A DNA stretch of 64,000 bases from Amyelois transitella (GCF_032362555.1 NC_083515.1:8157001-8221000), one strand, 5' to 3'. Positions 38,646 through 52,600 are shown, numbered from the stretch's first letter. The notes: generated from the letters alone by a model not told the origin. Translations and numbers: made by a program.

Positions 38646-41600
38646 TTAGATGGTGTCACCGCTGAGTAGGTCCGGCGGGAGGAAGGAGTTGAGCGAGGAG
38701 GGCGTGGCGCGCTGGTCGTGGTCGGGCCACAGAGTGGGGAAGGCCCAGTCCTTGCCGCCGGCGCGCCAGCCGCCGCCGCCGCCGTTGCCGAGGTGCTGCA
38801 GAATCATGTGCACGTCCGAGTCCGCTGGGGACTCCGCGAAGATAGTGGTGTTGCTCAACACGCAGTTGTTTAGAGCCATTTGAGCCTGGAATAAAGGTGG
38901 GGGTTATGGCGAATCGAGATTTATATGAGCTTTTTAACACCATTTGTTTTATTCGGCTTGATATTACTTTGAAATGTTAATCATATTCATGAAGAAAATT
39001 AAGCTGGTTAAAAGCCATAAGCGACTTGCCATCAACTGGATACCTAATATCATAAAGAATCTAATAAAAAGCCTAAAATACACTGCAAAAGCTGAAAACT
39101 TATGTAGAAACTTACCTTAGCGGCTTCTTCACGAGTAGAGTAACGGGCGAGAGCGAAGCCCTGGTTCAAATACAAGTGGAAGTTTTGTAGTGGGCCGTGC
39201 TGAACGCACAGTGTTTTGAGAGTGGACCCATCAATCTGAAACAAACACAAGCATTAATGACTATCCCGTAAACATTACCCTACCGTCTTGGAACCATTTT
39301 CTTGAATATGAGTATTATTGAGTAATATATCTGGTCTTGTCATTATTTTCCATGGTAAAGTCGATCAGTCTGCCAAAGACTGAACGGCCATATAAATGGT
39401 ATATGTACCTGAGCAGTGAGGTTCTTCAACAGCAGCCAGGTGGACGCCTGCCAGCTGGGCACGCGCGGCGCGCTGTGCTGCGGCCACGCCTTGTTGAGGC
39501 CGGGCGGCGCGGGGCGCGGCTTGGAGCCCGACCACGCGTCAGCGCCGGCCTTCAAGCCGCCGCTACCAACGCCAGGACCTGTGCCCAGAGAAGATTCCTC
39601 ATTACTTAGTTAGATCACAGAGCTAGCTTTGTTTTTCTATCTCTATCTGAAATTTAGACCCGATTTTCTATGTGCCATTTTCTAAAGGTTGACACGTCAA
39701 GGACCATGGTCGATCATTAGCTTTACTTTTACAGGTAACTGGATTTATAGTCTACACAAAAAGATGAGTTACTTAGTATAAAATCCTGACTTACCTTACC
39801 ATGATAATGGTCATAGGTAAGGTAATGAAGTAGACTCAATCAGGAATAAAAGGATGATGATTCATCGTTAAACAGAAATATCGAAAAACAAATGCTTCTT
39901 ATCTGAAATAATCAACAAGATAGTGATATCAATGTACTGCGTGACCTGTTTATGATTAAATCTAGTCTCCATCTTTTAATTTTGCTGATTGTTACATTTT
40001 GTTGAATCATTAATTTCGAAAGGTGAAGTCATATCTACTACCAGAAAACATCATTAATTGATACCTCGTATCCTATTTTTAAAATAAGTAGCGCCCGAAA
40101 ATATATCGAATAATCTGCGCCCTAGAGCTTTGTTTCCATGTGAATTTCGGGATATACCATTGAAACCCATCCAGAATAATTCGCGTAAAAACTTAACAAA
40201 CACCCAAACCTTTACAAAATTAAATATTAGTGGGACGTTCGACATACCGGCGCTGGTGGCTGGCGGGGCGTAGCTCCAGGTGGAGGAAGACAGCAGCCTC
40301 TCGCCGGGGGGCGAAGTCTTCCCGCCGAGCATGTCGGTGTCCTTGATGGCGGCCAGCGACAGCGGCGAGCGCACCACCGAGCCTGGGGTCATAGCCGGGT
40401 CGTCCTCCGCGCTCTTCATCTGGTTGCCCTGAGGGATATAGTTTCTTTATTTATTTCTACATGGGCCTTACTTTAATGGGGACGAGTGTGAGAAGGTCTC
40501 GTGATTACACTTTATTTCTAGACAGGCCTTAGTTTATATGTGTGCCTTAGTTTGTATGTGGACAAATGTGAGAAGGTCAAATTCAAATAAAAAAGGTCTA
40601 AAATTTATAGAACAGATCTTCATATTAACACTTTCGGATATTGCAAATTATTTAGTAGATCTTGTGATATTACACTTTATTTATTATGGTGTCATTATTA
40701 CACTTTATTTATTTCTAGACAGGCATTAATATAAGGACAAGTGTAATAAGGTCTCGTGATTACACTATTTTCGTAGCTGTTGTTGTACTTTAGGGTCTAT
40801 GTTTCTTATATTTGAGCATGTCTAATGAAAATATTCTTTATCACATACCAACTTTCACTGGAACAAACCCATCTTATTGTGAAAGTGTCCACCTTCTTAG
40901 GTTTATTTCCATCTAGTCTGTCACCGTAAATCTACCCTCTTCCCAATAACCCAATTTCAGGGCTTCCCGCTTTATCAATCTCACCTTAGTTGATCAATAA
41001 AAAATATTTTTTTATATGTAAATAGATCATGATTATATTCAATTCTCTGTTGTCTGCTTATAATAGGTCTGAAAAGACCTATTATAGGATTAGACCCCAC
41101 CATCACCGGAACCAATCAGTTCCTCGACAACAGTACCCACCTTCCAGGGCTTCCCGGGCTCGAACTCAGGCACGAGGTCGTAGACGGGCTGGTGCGAGGG
41201 ATGCGCCGGCCACGCGTCCTTGCCGTCCGCGACGTCCGCGCCGCTGTCGCCCCAGCCTTCGCCGCGACCCACGCCCCAAGTCCTACGACAAACAATTATG
41301 TTTAACTACACTCTCCGAAGTGAAGCCTGTAGAAGATACACAAACTTCCTACCAACTAATACTTGATTAGAGCAACTTCGTATAAACATAGTGAACATAT
41401 TTATCGCGACATTTCTGCTTGACTACAAAATTATGCTGGGCCAAAGCAGTGCTAACGAGCTATCGAGTTTCATCATCCTCCTAGCTTTTTTTTATCCGGT
41501 TGCTCATTCCCTGATAAACCTAGAGTCGCCCGATGACTGTGATTCAAGCTAATTCGGATTATACGTAACGATTCCTGTCAGACTTGCATATTGGAGTAAA

Positions 41601-44600
41601 GGAAGAAGAACCCGCACCTATTTGAAAAAGCTAATAGCTTAAAAGACTTTATTTGTATGGCATAATAATTGAAAACTTGCATCTCACATTTTGATCAATT
41701 CCAAACAAAAACTTTCCAATGGTATACTCACGAATCAAGCTGGTTCAATTGAGGGCTGGTTGTAGATTTGGCAGTGCCCGGAGCGCGACTAAACTCTGAC
41801 CCTTCGCCGTCCTTGTCCAACGAAGGCAGCTTCCACTGGTTGAGACGAGATTGTTGGTTTCCACTGGCTCCATAGGCCTGCAGAAATTTTGTAAGGATTA
41901 GTTTCAGTCTCAGAGAAAATAGTTATTGTAAATTTGAAAGGATTATGAACTATTTAATTTCTTCTTAGAACAAACATCCATAAAGAAAATCTCATCTAAT
42001 TCCTGTTTATTATTCCGGTTGAGTCCTAACTAATAGACATGAAGAATCGCATTTGACCTCCTTGGTACATCTTTAACTAACTCATTTAAAGTCATAGTAG
42101 AAATTATACTTGATGAAATTGTTTTGTCGCCTTTAACATCGGGATAAGATGGGAGTACTTTAATTCTGAAGTGGCGAGCACCACACAGACACCTTCCGCA
42201 TTGGGCTTTGTGATAACAAAAATATCCTTGTTACAAAATACCTATGTCACTTGGCCAAAAATAATAAGCAGTTTCATCTGTACTTTTATACATATGTCAA
42301 TCTCTATTAAAACATGAACAATAAACCATGAGAAAGCTAACTCACCCCTTGAGACTCCTTAGCGATACCCATATCGCTAAAATTGTTCTGCAGTTGAGCA
42401 AGTGGATCGTGACTTTGTTTGAAGATGTCTCCACCACCCGCTTGCTGTTTCATGAATAATGCTTGCTGTGTCGCTATTTGGTTCTGGAATAATGTTTTCA
42501 AATCAGTTTTGTTGATGCCAAATGTCTTGTAACTAACATCAGTGGGAATAGTAAATTTTTCTGATATGCGTATTGATTTTATATAGAGTTAAAAAAAAAG
42601 TACAATCAAGTATTATTTTAATCCAAGCTAGGGACAAAGACGCCTGAACTGTGTTGCCAATTTCATGGGGACAATCAGTGCTTTGTTATTTTAATAAAGC
42701 CTTTTCCTGCTTTGTTATAATAACTAGAAACAAATAAACATATTTTATAACAATAATAACATGTGGAACTTCAGAAGATAAATTTATTTACAAAACTATA
42801 TATTTAAAAAATTCTATCAATGTTTTCAATACTGTCATAGTTCAAGATTTATGTATGTATGTAAAAAAGAGGAAGGAAACACTGTATCATAAATAGTTAC
42901 AATCATTGTTTACCTGTAAAGCCGCAATCTGTTGTTTGGCCTTGGTAATTTGCATGGTGTATTGCAGAGCAAGCGACGTGTTGCCTTTGGACATGGTCAA
43001 TGAACTCTGTGTCAATTGCTGCAGTACTTTGATCTGTGGAATATTATTTTATTAAACATATGTAATCAGTGTAACATAAGCTGGAGTCTGGGACTATGGA
43101 AGTAGATTTTCAACATTGCATATCAAACTATCGCTAGCTCATCTTGGAAACTTTCAAAGACTGGCATAATCAAAACAATTTAGATAATAATAAAGCAGAC
43201 TATAAACTTAAAAATTAATTGAGCATTCGGATTTCTGGGGCTTTGCACAATGCGAAAAAGTGAATAAAAAAAAAGGTTTTAATCCTCATCTGCTACAAAA
43301 ACTGACAGAGCAGCACCAGTGTCAATAAGGGAAACCGGCTGATTGAAATCTTGTTATTATATATAACTAATGCAGCCATTTGTATTTGGATGAGTATGAG
43401 TGATTAATATGTAAGTATGAGCGATTGAAGTTAATTATAGGATTTTGAAGTCTTACCTGCTGCAATAACTGATTGAGCAGGACCAAAGTCTGTGAAGCAA
43501 GCGGCTGGTTGAGGATTTGATGGTTGAGGTAGCCGGCTGACACAGCCATTTGTATTTGCTGTACGAGCATGCGTAGTTGAGCTGCACTGGGTTGGCCACT
43601 GCCGGTACCACTGTAATAAAATATATAAGTTAATAATGTTCTTTACAAACCCAAAAATATACACAATATTAAGGTTTCAAAAGTTTTTTTTTTCAACACA
43701 TTGACAGTTTTTCAATCATTTTCACATTTACTTACCTCAAGTCTCAAACCTTACGAACAGACTTACATGTATGATGGATAGATAAGTCGAATGATTTAAT
43801 CAACACACTTAACATTTTTCAAGGCATCAGCTTCCACATCAAGTTCAAACCTTATTATTCGGAAACAGAGACATATTGGATATAATAAAGATGAAATAAG
43901 TATCAATCACTTCAAGAAAACACACCTGTTAGGATAAGAATGATGATGCTGCACAGCCTGAGGTGGTGGCTGGTTCAGCAATTTCTGTACCACAGCCGGA
44001 GACACGGCTGGTACCGAAGGAGGGGGTTGGAAAGGTCCGTGGTGGCCTGGGAACTGTTCGTCGCGGCGCCATTGCTCCCCGCGAGCACTGGTTAAAATCT
44101 CCAAAGCCTCTTCAGTGTTCATGTCGCGGCTACGTAGCGCGGCTTCGGCCTCCTCTTTCTTGAAACCCATCTCAACGAGCACCCTATAAAAAAAAAGATT
44201 TATGTATAAATTATCAAATATATTTTGTGAAACAATCAATGTTATAACTAAACTAACCACACTTAGAAAAATGTGGAAGTAATATTTACCTAAATTGCTT
44301 GCTATTCCAAATAAGTTCCTTCGGGATCTGTTTCCCAAGCGGGCCGCTCTGGGGTGGCTTTGGTCCACCCCATTCACCAATGTCATCGGGCCATCCGCCC
44401 GGGCCCGGTTTCTGTTTCGGAACAGACCACAGTGCGGGTCCAGCCGCCGCATCAGGCCATCCAGGGTTCGCGTCGCGCTCGGGCCATCCTGGAGCGTGAG
44501 GCTCTTCCCAGGTGCCGTTTCTTTGCCCATGTGCTCCCCATACGCCGTCTGGCTTGGTGGGTGTGGGCGGTATACGCTGTGCCACGGGCGGGCCTTGTGG

Positions 44601-47600
44601 AGCCCCGCGACCAGCCATGCCGGGCATCCCGCTGCGCTGCCAGAGGGACGTGCCGTCATCGAAACCGCCAGCGGCACGCCGCGCCGCCGGGGGTGATGGT
44701 TCTTCCCAGCCTGAGCCCTTCATGGTGTCTTTGGGACCCTATAGATGAAAATACATTTAAATATTATGATTAAAAATATGAAAATATTTTAATTTAACTG
44801 ATTATGACATTTTTTTTGACAAAGTGAGCTTTTGAAAAAAGTTATCAGAATCTTTCAAGTTCGCAATAAACAACGTACCTGAGCTCCCCACTGGTTGACA
44901 GCGCCTGCCGGCATCATTTTGTTGGGACCGCCGGCGTGTTGGTGATGCTGGCTCCACATGTCGCCGTTCAGACGGCCAGAGATTCCTCCGCGCAAATCGT
45001 GGCGGGGGTCGGAAGACTGCTGACGTAGGTCCGGAGTGCGATGGGGGTCCAATCGTGGATCGGCCTGCCTGTGGGGTTCGCCCCAAGCATTCCAATCATC
45101 TTTCTTAGGCACTCCCCATTGCTGAGCGTGTTGAGGCGGTCCAGCAGGCCATTGTTGCTGTGGAGGCGGTCCGGTCCACACATTGGCTGAATCAGCCGTA
45201 TCATCGTCTTCACCCCAAGTACCACCAATGTTGGTGGTGGGCGTATGTCCCCATGGAGTTTTGGCGGCCGGCTGAGGTGGCGGCTGGCCTCCGTTTCTAA
45301 GGTTTGCTTCCCACAGATCAGTACCGAGAAAAGCACCAGTATTAACGTTTGGCTTCCATGCTGGTCCCCCAGCAGTTGGCTCAACTTTTGAACCTGGTTC
45401 AGGAGACCCAGGTACATCCCAGTTGGTGTCTTGGTTCACATGTTGCTGTTAAAATAACAAAATCATTATTGTCTGTTCTGTGTTATGCTCCAATAGATGC
45501 TCCAATAGATGCTCCAATAGATAAAAGAGAAATTAATACTTACACCACCCCATCCATCTTGACTGTAAAGAATCTCTCTCATAGAATTGAGCTGCTCAAT
45601 TTTTGCAGATGAAGCAGTCATAGAATTTCCATTATTCCCGTTAGGTGAGGGTCCGTTAGCATTACCAGCTGCATTTGGCTGGTTCGTGCCTCCATTGTTA
45701 CCATTGCCACCATTGTTAGTGCCTAAAATAATAACTTGTTATTTGTAAACATAATTTGATGAAAAAGAATCACAAATTTAATTTTAAGAATAAATTTGTA
45801 TTTCTTTCCAAGTTAACAAATATTTGAACTTTATTCTTAAAATTTGTTTCGTCGTTCGAGTAATCATCTTCTCGGCCATAAATCAAGTTAATTGCATACT
45901 AACCGTTATTTGCGGGCGCACCGTTGTTGTTAGGCTGCGAATTTGGCATGTTTGGTGGGGAACTCTGCCAATTTTGCCCTGAGGCTGCACTCGTCGGCGG
46001 CATTTGGTTGCCATTGCCCTTATTGCTGTTCACTAGAAAAAATAATACAACACTCAAATACTTAGACAAGAGTTAAAACAAAAACTATTAAAGCAACTTG
46101 GAAATTGCATAATTTTATGCAAATTATTGATAATGAATAGCAAACGATGACGACACAGTTAATTTCGATTTTAACACTTACTATCGGCTTGGGAAGTAGG
46201 CGGGCGTTGAGCCGTGTTATTCCATTGTTGAGTATTGTTAGATCCATTATTTGTTTGACCGCTGGAGTTTCCGCCCCAATTCCCAGCTACGGGTAAAAAA
46301 AACATGTTTTAGAAAAGAAAAGAAAATATCAAAATAAGAAAGGGAATGAAAATAAAAAAAAATTACCGCTATTATTGGCCGGCGGGCTTCCCCAGCCCGT
46401 CGCCGCATTAAGGGAGCTCTCGCCTCCACCGCGGAGGCGCAGTATCCGCGGAACACCCCAACTGTCCAGTTGATCCTTCCTCATCGCTTTCGTCATTCGC
46501 TCTTCGTTCTTGGTCAGCTCCAACATAGCGTCCAATGTGAGATCTCCATCAGCAAACTGCCTCATAGCTGAGGTCCTCTTGCCGACTCCATTATTGTCAT
46601 GATGTGTACTTAACTTGTCGTCGTAAGTGATCATTCGAGTTTTCGTTTTGCATACAATATTATGAGCAGACTTTTCGTTAAATAGTTTCGACTCGCAAGG
46701 CTCATCTCGTTTAATACAAACTGAAGATTTAAAAGCGTAATCAGACTTGTTCATATACTCTGGCGCTCCAAACGCCATCTTATACTTTAAGTTAAAGCTA
46801 CTGAAATACGGGTCACTGTATGAGATACCCTGGACTGTTATGGCGTTAATCATTAAAGGAATGCAGTAGGTAGGCGTATCGCCAATCATTTGGTTTTGTT
46901 GGGTACTATCAACAAATTCTACATTATAAATATTATTATCTATCATTTTTACACTAACTCGCTGACTTTCATTCTTGTCATCGACTCGCTCAAAAGCACC
47001 AAATTTATTTGTGTTCACCGCCAACTTGGAGGTGGAGTAATTACATTGCATTGGTACGGTAACAGTATCAATATTGGAGTAACAATTATCCTTAATTAGA
47101 TGTGGAACACATAATATTACAGAAACATTAGACATCAGACAATTATTATAAATAGAATAATTTTCTACAATATCCACCTAATATTATACTTATTTTCACA
47201 GATTGCATATTGTTTCAATTATAGACTAAGTAACAATGGTTCGTAGTGATGCAGTCAATAAGCAGGTAGCAGTGTTTTTGCCTCTGTGACAGAGGTCAGG
47301 GGAGGTCACCGCTGGAAGCTGCTTAGGACTTGCCTGCTTGCCCCAAGTGGCCCAGCCCTGAAACAAACCAAATATGTCTTTCATCTCATACTCGCCTGTA
47401 TTCACTTATTTTTAAAAGCTTTTATTTATTCCAAAATATTGGTACACAATTTACAGATGTAAAATCATCATCTATTATTATAAACTTCTGACTCTTTGGA
47501 AGAATAGATAATGACAATCTCAGTGTGGTCTTAAGGTGTGACTGGTAGAGAATAAGTCCAACTATTGCATGTTTTGTGCAATAAAGTTTTAATAAAAAAT

Positions 47601-49649
47601 TGAGTGTGTTATGCAGTGCACAAAACAATTTAGAAAGAACATTTGTAATTATTTCATGATATCTCTACTTGTTTATTTTTCTTGACTTTGTTGGCATGTA
47701 AACATTATTTTCAAGAAATAAATTAGTAAGAACAAAAGAATGCATAATTATATGATGAGTATGATTGCTCTATTGGTACACTCATTAGGTAAGAGACATA
47801 TATTTTATTACCTCGTTTAACACTGATGTTTGGCAACTATCCAGTCCTATAATTATACTATTATAGTCTTCCATTGATAACAAATATTTGTTGTTGTTGT
47901 CAAGTACATACATACATAGTCACAATTCAATATAATAACTCCTTATTGCACTACAATAAATTACAGCAAATTCACAGTCAGCACAGTAATGTCTACCTAT
48001 ATCCCTTGCGGGGTAGACACGAGCCAGCAGTCTTGATAAGACTAAAAGGCCACATTCTATTATTAGGCTCCATGATGGAATTGAGATTCAAATAGTGACA
48101 GGTTGCTAGCCCACCGCCTACAAGAGGAATTCCAAGTTTATAAGCCAATCCCTTAATCACCTTTTAATAGGAAAGAAAAAAAATATACATTATATGATAT
48201 GGAGTGGTTCTGTTCTAAAGTGCATTTAATCTATATCCAGATGATAAAATGCAACAGTTTTTCAGTTAAAGAGAAAAACCAATTTTTTTTTATTCCCACC
48301 AAAATAAAACAACAGCAGATAAACACAACTTGATATTCAAAGAAACAAAATAGCTTGTTCAAGTTTCACTGCAGGTGGCAGTACCTATAATTGTAAATGT
48401 ACAGTGGTCTCGGGAGGTCCACCACACCAATTAAGGCAATACAGATAAAACTCTAGCTCTACCATAACAAAAAATTGTTCACAACCAAAGTTTGAAGTAT
48501 CTGGCACCTACTTAGGTTGCATGTTTCTTTTTTAGCCTTAGCTCTTTAATTTTTATGTCGTTGTGATATTTGGCAATAGAATTTTACTTATAAAACATGT
48601 CATGTAAGGAACTCATTCCATATTGAAAATAGGTTTTTTAATGAAAAATAAAAAAGATAAATTGTTAAAATGATGTATGTACCTAAGTGGATGTGATGGA
48701 CTAAGTATTAATTTTAGTACTTAGACAATTATAGTACTAACCTTATAGGACGGACGAGAGGCTGAGCTGTATATCACAGATAATGCGGGCTCGGCAGATC
48801 CTGGGAGCAGCTTAGCAGTCAGCTCGTTCGAATCTGAAGACAAAGAAAGTTGTTGCTGATTAATTATATGTCACAATGAAAAATAAAAATTACGAATTGT
48901 AATAAGTAGTAGGAAGGTATGTCATATTACGCATATTGTGCAGCTATTGTGAACCTACCTTTAGATAGGTACGTATAATTTACCAAATGCAACAAAATAT
49001 GTTTTTTGAGGTTATCTCAAGGACTACTAAAATACAAAAATAAATATCATCACTTGGCTATTTGTACGTAAATAAAGCATTAAAATGTAAATTTATAAAT
49101 AAGAGTATCGCAATCATTGGCAGGGACTGCGATTCTCGCTCGAGACCTACGCCATTCCGCAAACGCAATGTAAGTACCTACCTACTTACAAGCTTACCAA
49201 CAATAGCTACCAAATCAAAGCACCACTGAACAAAATCAAACTTATCTCCTTTAATTTTAACATTGCTACATATAATAAATATCCAATAATCTTACAGAAG
49301 GTAGATATATAGGTATTTGTGTATTTCGGCCTTGAGTCTCGACGACTCGATGTTGAATATCTACAGCCTCGAATACATGTATCTATATACTTCGTATATC
49401 ATCTACAGTGCCTATCTATATCTAGAGTGAAAGTTAGCACGACCCATTTCAGACCATTCCAACAAGAAATCGGATAATAAAATACACTGATTAAAGCACT
49501 AACACATAAACAAAACGATTCACAGTAAACTTATCGAAAAATTAACTATTTTGCTAAGAAAATACAAAAATCTTACGTGACACGACCGAGCACAACGGTG
49601 TTATATTACTTGAGTGAATGAGAAAGAAAATGAACGGTGCTTGTGACAT
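38646..49649 (-). CDS. gw: Gawky / GW182 (TNRC6), microRNA silencing scaffold
   Basis: Nineteen coding exons on the minus strand, all in phase: 49577-49649, 48742-48833, 47310-47357, 46367-47177, 46182-46286, 45904-46032, 45544-45722, 44879-45445, 44290-44738, 43926-44183, 43457-43610, 42914-43033, 42346-42483, 41732-41877, 41141-41282, 40248-40428, 39409-39578, 39116-39235, 38646-38885; 1373 residues, close to fly GW182. The protein binds Argonaute through GW repeats and recruits deadenylases and poly(A)-binding protein in cytoplasmic P-bodies. Seen: [13 protein letters not shown] followed by QHVNQDTNW (about 466 onwards, the conserved start in flies), many GW/WG repeats, a UBA domain near 818-850 ([18 protein letters not shown]), a Q-rich part, a PAM2-like [10 protein letters not shown] near 1130, an RRM near 1245-1310 and a GW-bearing C-terminus. 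Exons downstream of 45722 are firm; the first four are inferred from phase-matched splice sites. Confidence 0.93.
43286..43405 (-). pseudogene. Decayed duplicate of a gawky exon 3' half
   Basis: Lies in the intron just 3' of exon 43457-43610 and resembles its 3' half plus the donor region: CAAATACAAATGGCTG, then the AGCCGG and CTG CTC blocks, appear in the same order. The copy has indels and an in-frame TAG near its end, and the donor GT is changed to AT. It should not be spliced as a functional exon. Confidence 0.75.
45486..45521 (+). repeat. Three tandem copies of TGCTCCAATAGA
   Basis: Three exact 12-base units inside the short gawky intron between exons 45544-45722 and 44879-45445. Confidence 0.95.
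47178..47309 (-). other. Gawky intron with weak splice signals
   Basis: The proposed donor is GCG then GTGACC, and the acceptor is ATATTAG then GTGG. Both are phase 0 and the reading frame stays open across, but the acceptor has no clear pyrimidine tract. This is the weakest join in the gawky model. Confidence 0.45.
47358..48741 (-). other. Gawky intron containing a dispersed repeat
   Basis: Apart from the inverted repeat copy at 47905-48165, it is AT-rich without recognised features. It is bounded by a TTTCAG acceptor and a GTTAGT donor. Confidence 0.6.
47905..48165 (-). repeat. (ATGT)n-tailed dispersed repeat, inverted copy
   Basis: Starts CATACATACATAGTCAC; after an unrelated stretch it continues with ATCCCTTGCGGGGTAGACAC, GACAGGTTGCTAGCCCACCG and the inverted TTATAAGCCAATCCCTTA block. 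Confidence 0.65.
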
Positions 49650-52600
49650 TCCGTTTACTAGAGCGAGACAAAGCATACGCCTGGGAAAGCGATGCCATAA
49701 ATGCTCAAAGCTTTTGACATCTCTGTTTTATTATCACAATTTTCCACAATATAATGTTTTATAATCCATACCTTTGTTTTGTATAGTTGTTGGCACATAA
49801 ACTTTAGAGATTTATACAAAATCACAATCCCAAACCCCCGAGAACACGGCTTCGACGGCTGGATGGAATGATTTCGTCGTCGGGGTTCGCACGAAGAACT
49901 TGAAAACCCCTCCTATAAAATTGAACACGTCCGCTGTGAGAATAACACGAGCTTGCGTACCATTTCTTCATAGTCGGATAATATAAATTTTCTATATATA
50001 CGTACTTATCTATAAAAATTATATCATAGGCATTATCTATAGCGGCAACATCGCAAATACCTACTTGTAGTACAATACAATGTACTTGTATAGGTTAAAG
50101 CATAGGTATATACCTACCTAGGCGCATTCATTGTAAGTATTAGTATTTTATAAAATCATTTTATGATACTTAGTACCTGCTTATAGTTCCTTACTATAGA
50201 TAGATGGCTAGCGCTGCCTGCGTAGCCTAGTGCCTATAACAATAACATAACAATAGGTAGGGACTTTTATACCAACCTTTAGATAAGTTAAATCTATGAT
50301 TTGAAGAGTCAATTTATTATAAAAGTAGGTATGGTGGTTCCTACCTAAACAACGGCTTATATTAATAAACCGTTGTTTATTGTCGGTTTAGGATTGGGTG
50401 GAACGATTGATTATGATGGGTTCATGAGTAACAAATTTCCACAAGTTTCATTAGGTATGTATGTAGGTACCATTGATATTGTTGTTACTTATATATAATA
50501 TAAAATCACAGATGAAAAATCAGACTAGTATCAAGTCCAAGTTACAATCTATATTTTCAATAATAAAAGTACTTAGGTACTTTTATTATTGAAAATACTA
50601 CCTATCTACTACTTATCAATAGTAAAGCTTGTGGAAACTTGATACCCATCAATTCTTTGTCCAAGGATTGAATCTTTTTGAACATATAGATACCTATGAT
50701 GATACGCCGAGCTTGCATTGAATGTGGACGAAGCGAAGGAAGTGGAAAGATGTAGTCTGTGCCTACCCCTCCGAGAAAAAGGCGTGATTTATGAAATGAA
50801 ATGATAGATATGATATTCAATTATACACGTAGGTATGAAGTCATGCTGAGGTGTAGGTTACGATAAAAGTTGTTGGGACCATTTTTAGGGTTCTGTACCT
50901 CAAAGGAAAACGGAATCCTTATAGGATCACTCTGTTATCCGTCTGTCCTCCTGATATTTGGCAAAAAAATATAAAGTACCTACAGATAAGGGGAAAAATC
51001 ATACATACCTACTACTTACAAGATCAAGCCTTTACCCGGACGGGTAGGCAGAGACTAAGTACGTCTTTCCACTTGTCACTATCCCTGCATACGTTCTTCT
51101 TTTGCTTTATCCACATTCATATGTTTCTTCTTTACTCGAAAATTTTGCGATATTTGCCGATTTCATACCTACTTCTAGAATCATGAAATTTGGCACAAAG
51201 TGCGGACATATAGGTACTTAGTAGGTATATATGTACAAAGAAAAACATTAAATATAATATATAGAATACTGCACTGCATAGATGTGATTATCTATGATCA
51301 CATCTTTATCATACCTATTTATATTTAAATTAGAAAAATCCTGGCAGTGTCATGTGGTTACTTCGACATTGGAGTAGGTACCAATGACCACTTGGTTTTT
51401 TCCCATGGATGACATAAAAGCGGCTGTTACTTAATGTGTAAACTTCTGTAGCGAGGAAAAGGTAGGTGCCAGCAGAGCTGCTGCTTTCTCTCATACATAA
51501 ATTATTAGTCCAGTTGGATTCCAGCACATGCGACCGCAGCACCGCTACGGGAACAAGGTAAAGGGGCATAATTTCGGAAGTTGATAGGACCTATGGATAT
51601 GTCATACCTATGTATCTTCCCTATCTCTTTATTTCTTTGCTTATTCGAAGTGATAAAGTCATTTTAAGTTCGTGAGTCGAGGGAAATCTTTATTTACATC
51701 AACAGCATGTTCCATAAAAAACGACAGCTAGGTTTTAAAATTAAATAGCCTCCATTTGAACACTTATTTTTAATTTTACCTCTTCAAAGACAGGTCATTA
51801 GACAGTGATAAGCGCCCCCCTGTGAATTAACCGGGTACTAAAATGTTATTAAGTAGAATGCTGCAAGCATCTCACAAAAGCAAACAACCGCAGCAGTTTT
51901 GTTTTGATTAGTGTAGGGATGTGACATTCTAAAATAAAAACCGGTTATGAGACGATTTTTACTATTATAAACAATTTTGTTTCTGCATTGTAATTTTACT
52001 TAAATGAAAATTAAACGACACATTATTGTTTAATTTTTCTTCAGGTGCTATTTTTTAACAACGTTTGTACGATGAAATTTTGTGTGAAATGGACAAAAAG
52101 TACCTTTTGCATTCATTTTCTTGTTTATTTTGCGATATAAATATGCGAGTAGTTTTATCCTTTACTTACCTTAATAATGTCACTAACTATAATATCAATA
52201 CTATAGCTACTGAATATTGCAATAACTATCATTACTTTCATAACAAATTGGGCTATCAATCGATTGATTCGATCGATCGTATGTATAGCGAGACGTCGCA
52301 CAATAAAACCGCTTTTAGTTATTAACTACGAAACGAAATATGAATTAGATAGCACGGCGGTTTCAGGTATTCTTGACCTGACCTTTTGCCAAGACATCCT
52401 TTATATGATCAAGTTTCGAAATAATAGTTCGTCACAGGTAAAATTGATTCTATTTGGTTTGCTGTAGAAATGTCATATCTTTTTTTATAATCGAATTATC
52501 CTAAATTATCAATATTTACATGAATTGTTTCAACATCACTACATCTACTTGTCATCGTGACGTTAATGCCACAAAACGTCAACGTCACTTGCACTACGTA

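Noticed and set aside
43907-44677. 256-codon minus ORF spanning the UBA region
   Set aside because: It reads through an intron and into a wrong frame of the neighbouring gawky exon. Only the part 43926-44183 is genuine coding sequence.
44295-44773. Several plus-strand ORFs of 66-139 codons
   Set aside because: Antisense shadows of the GC-rich gawky exon 44290-44738.
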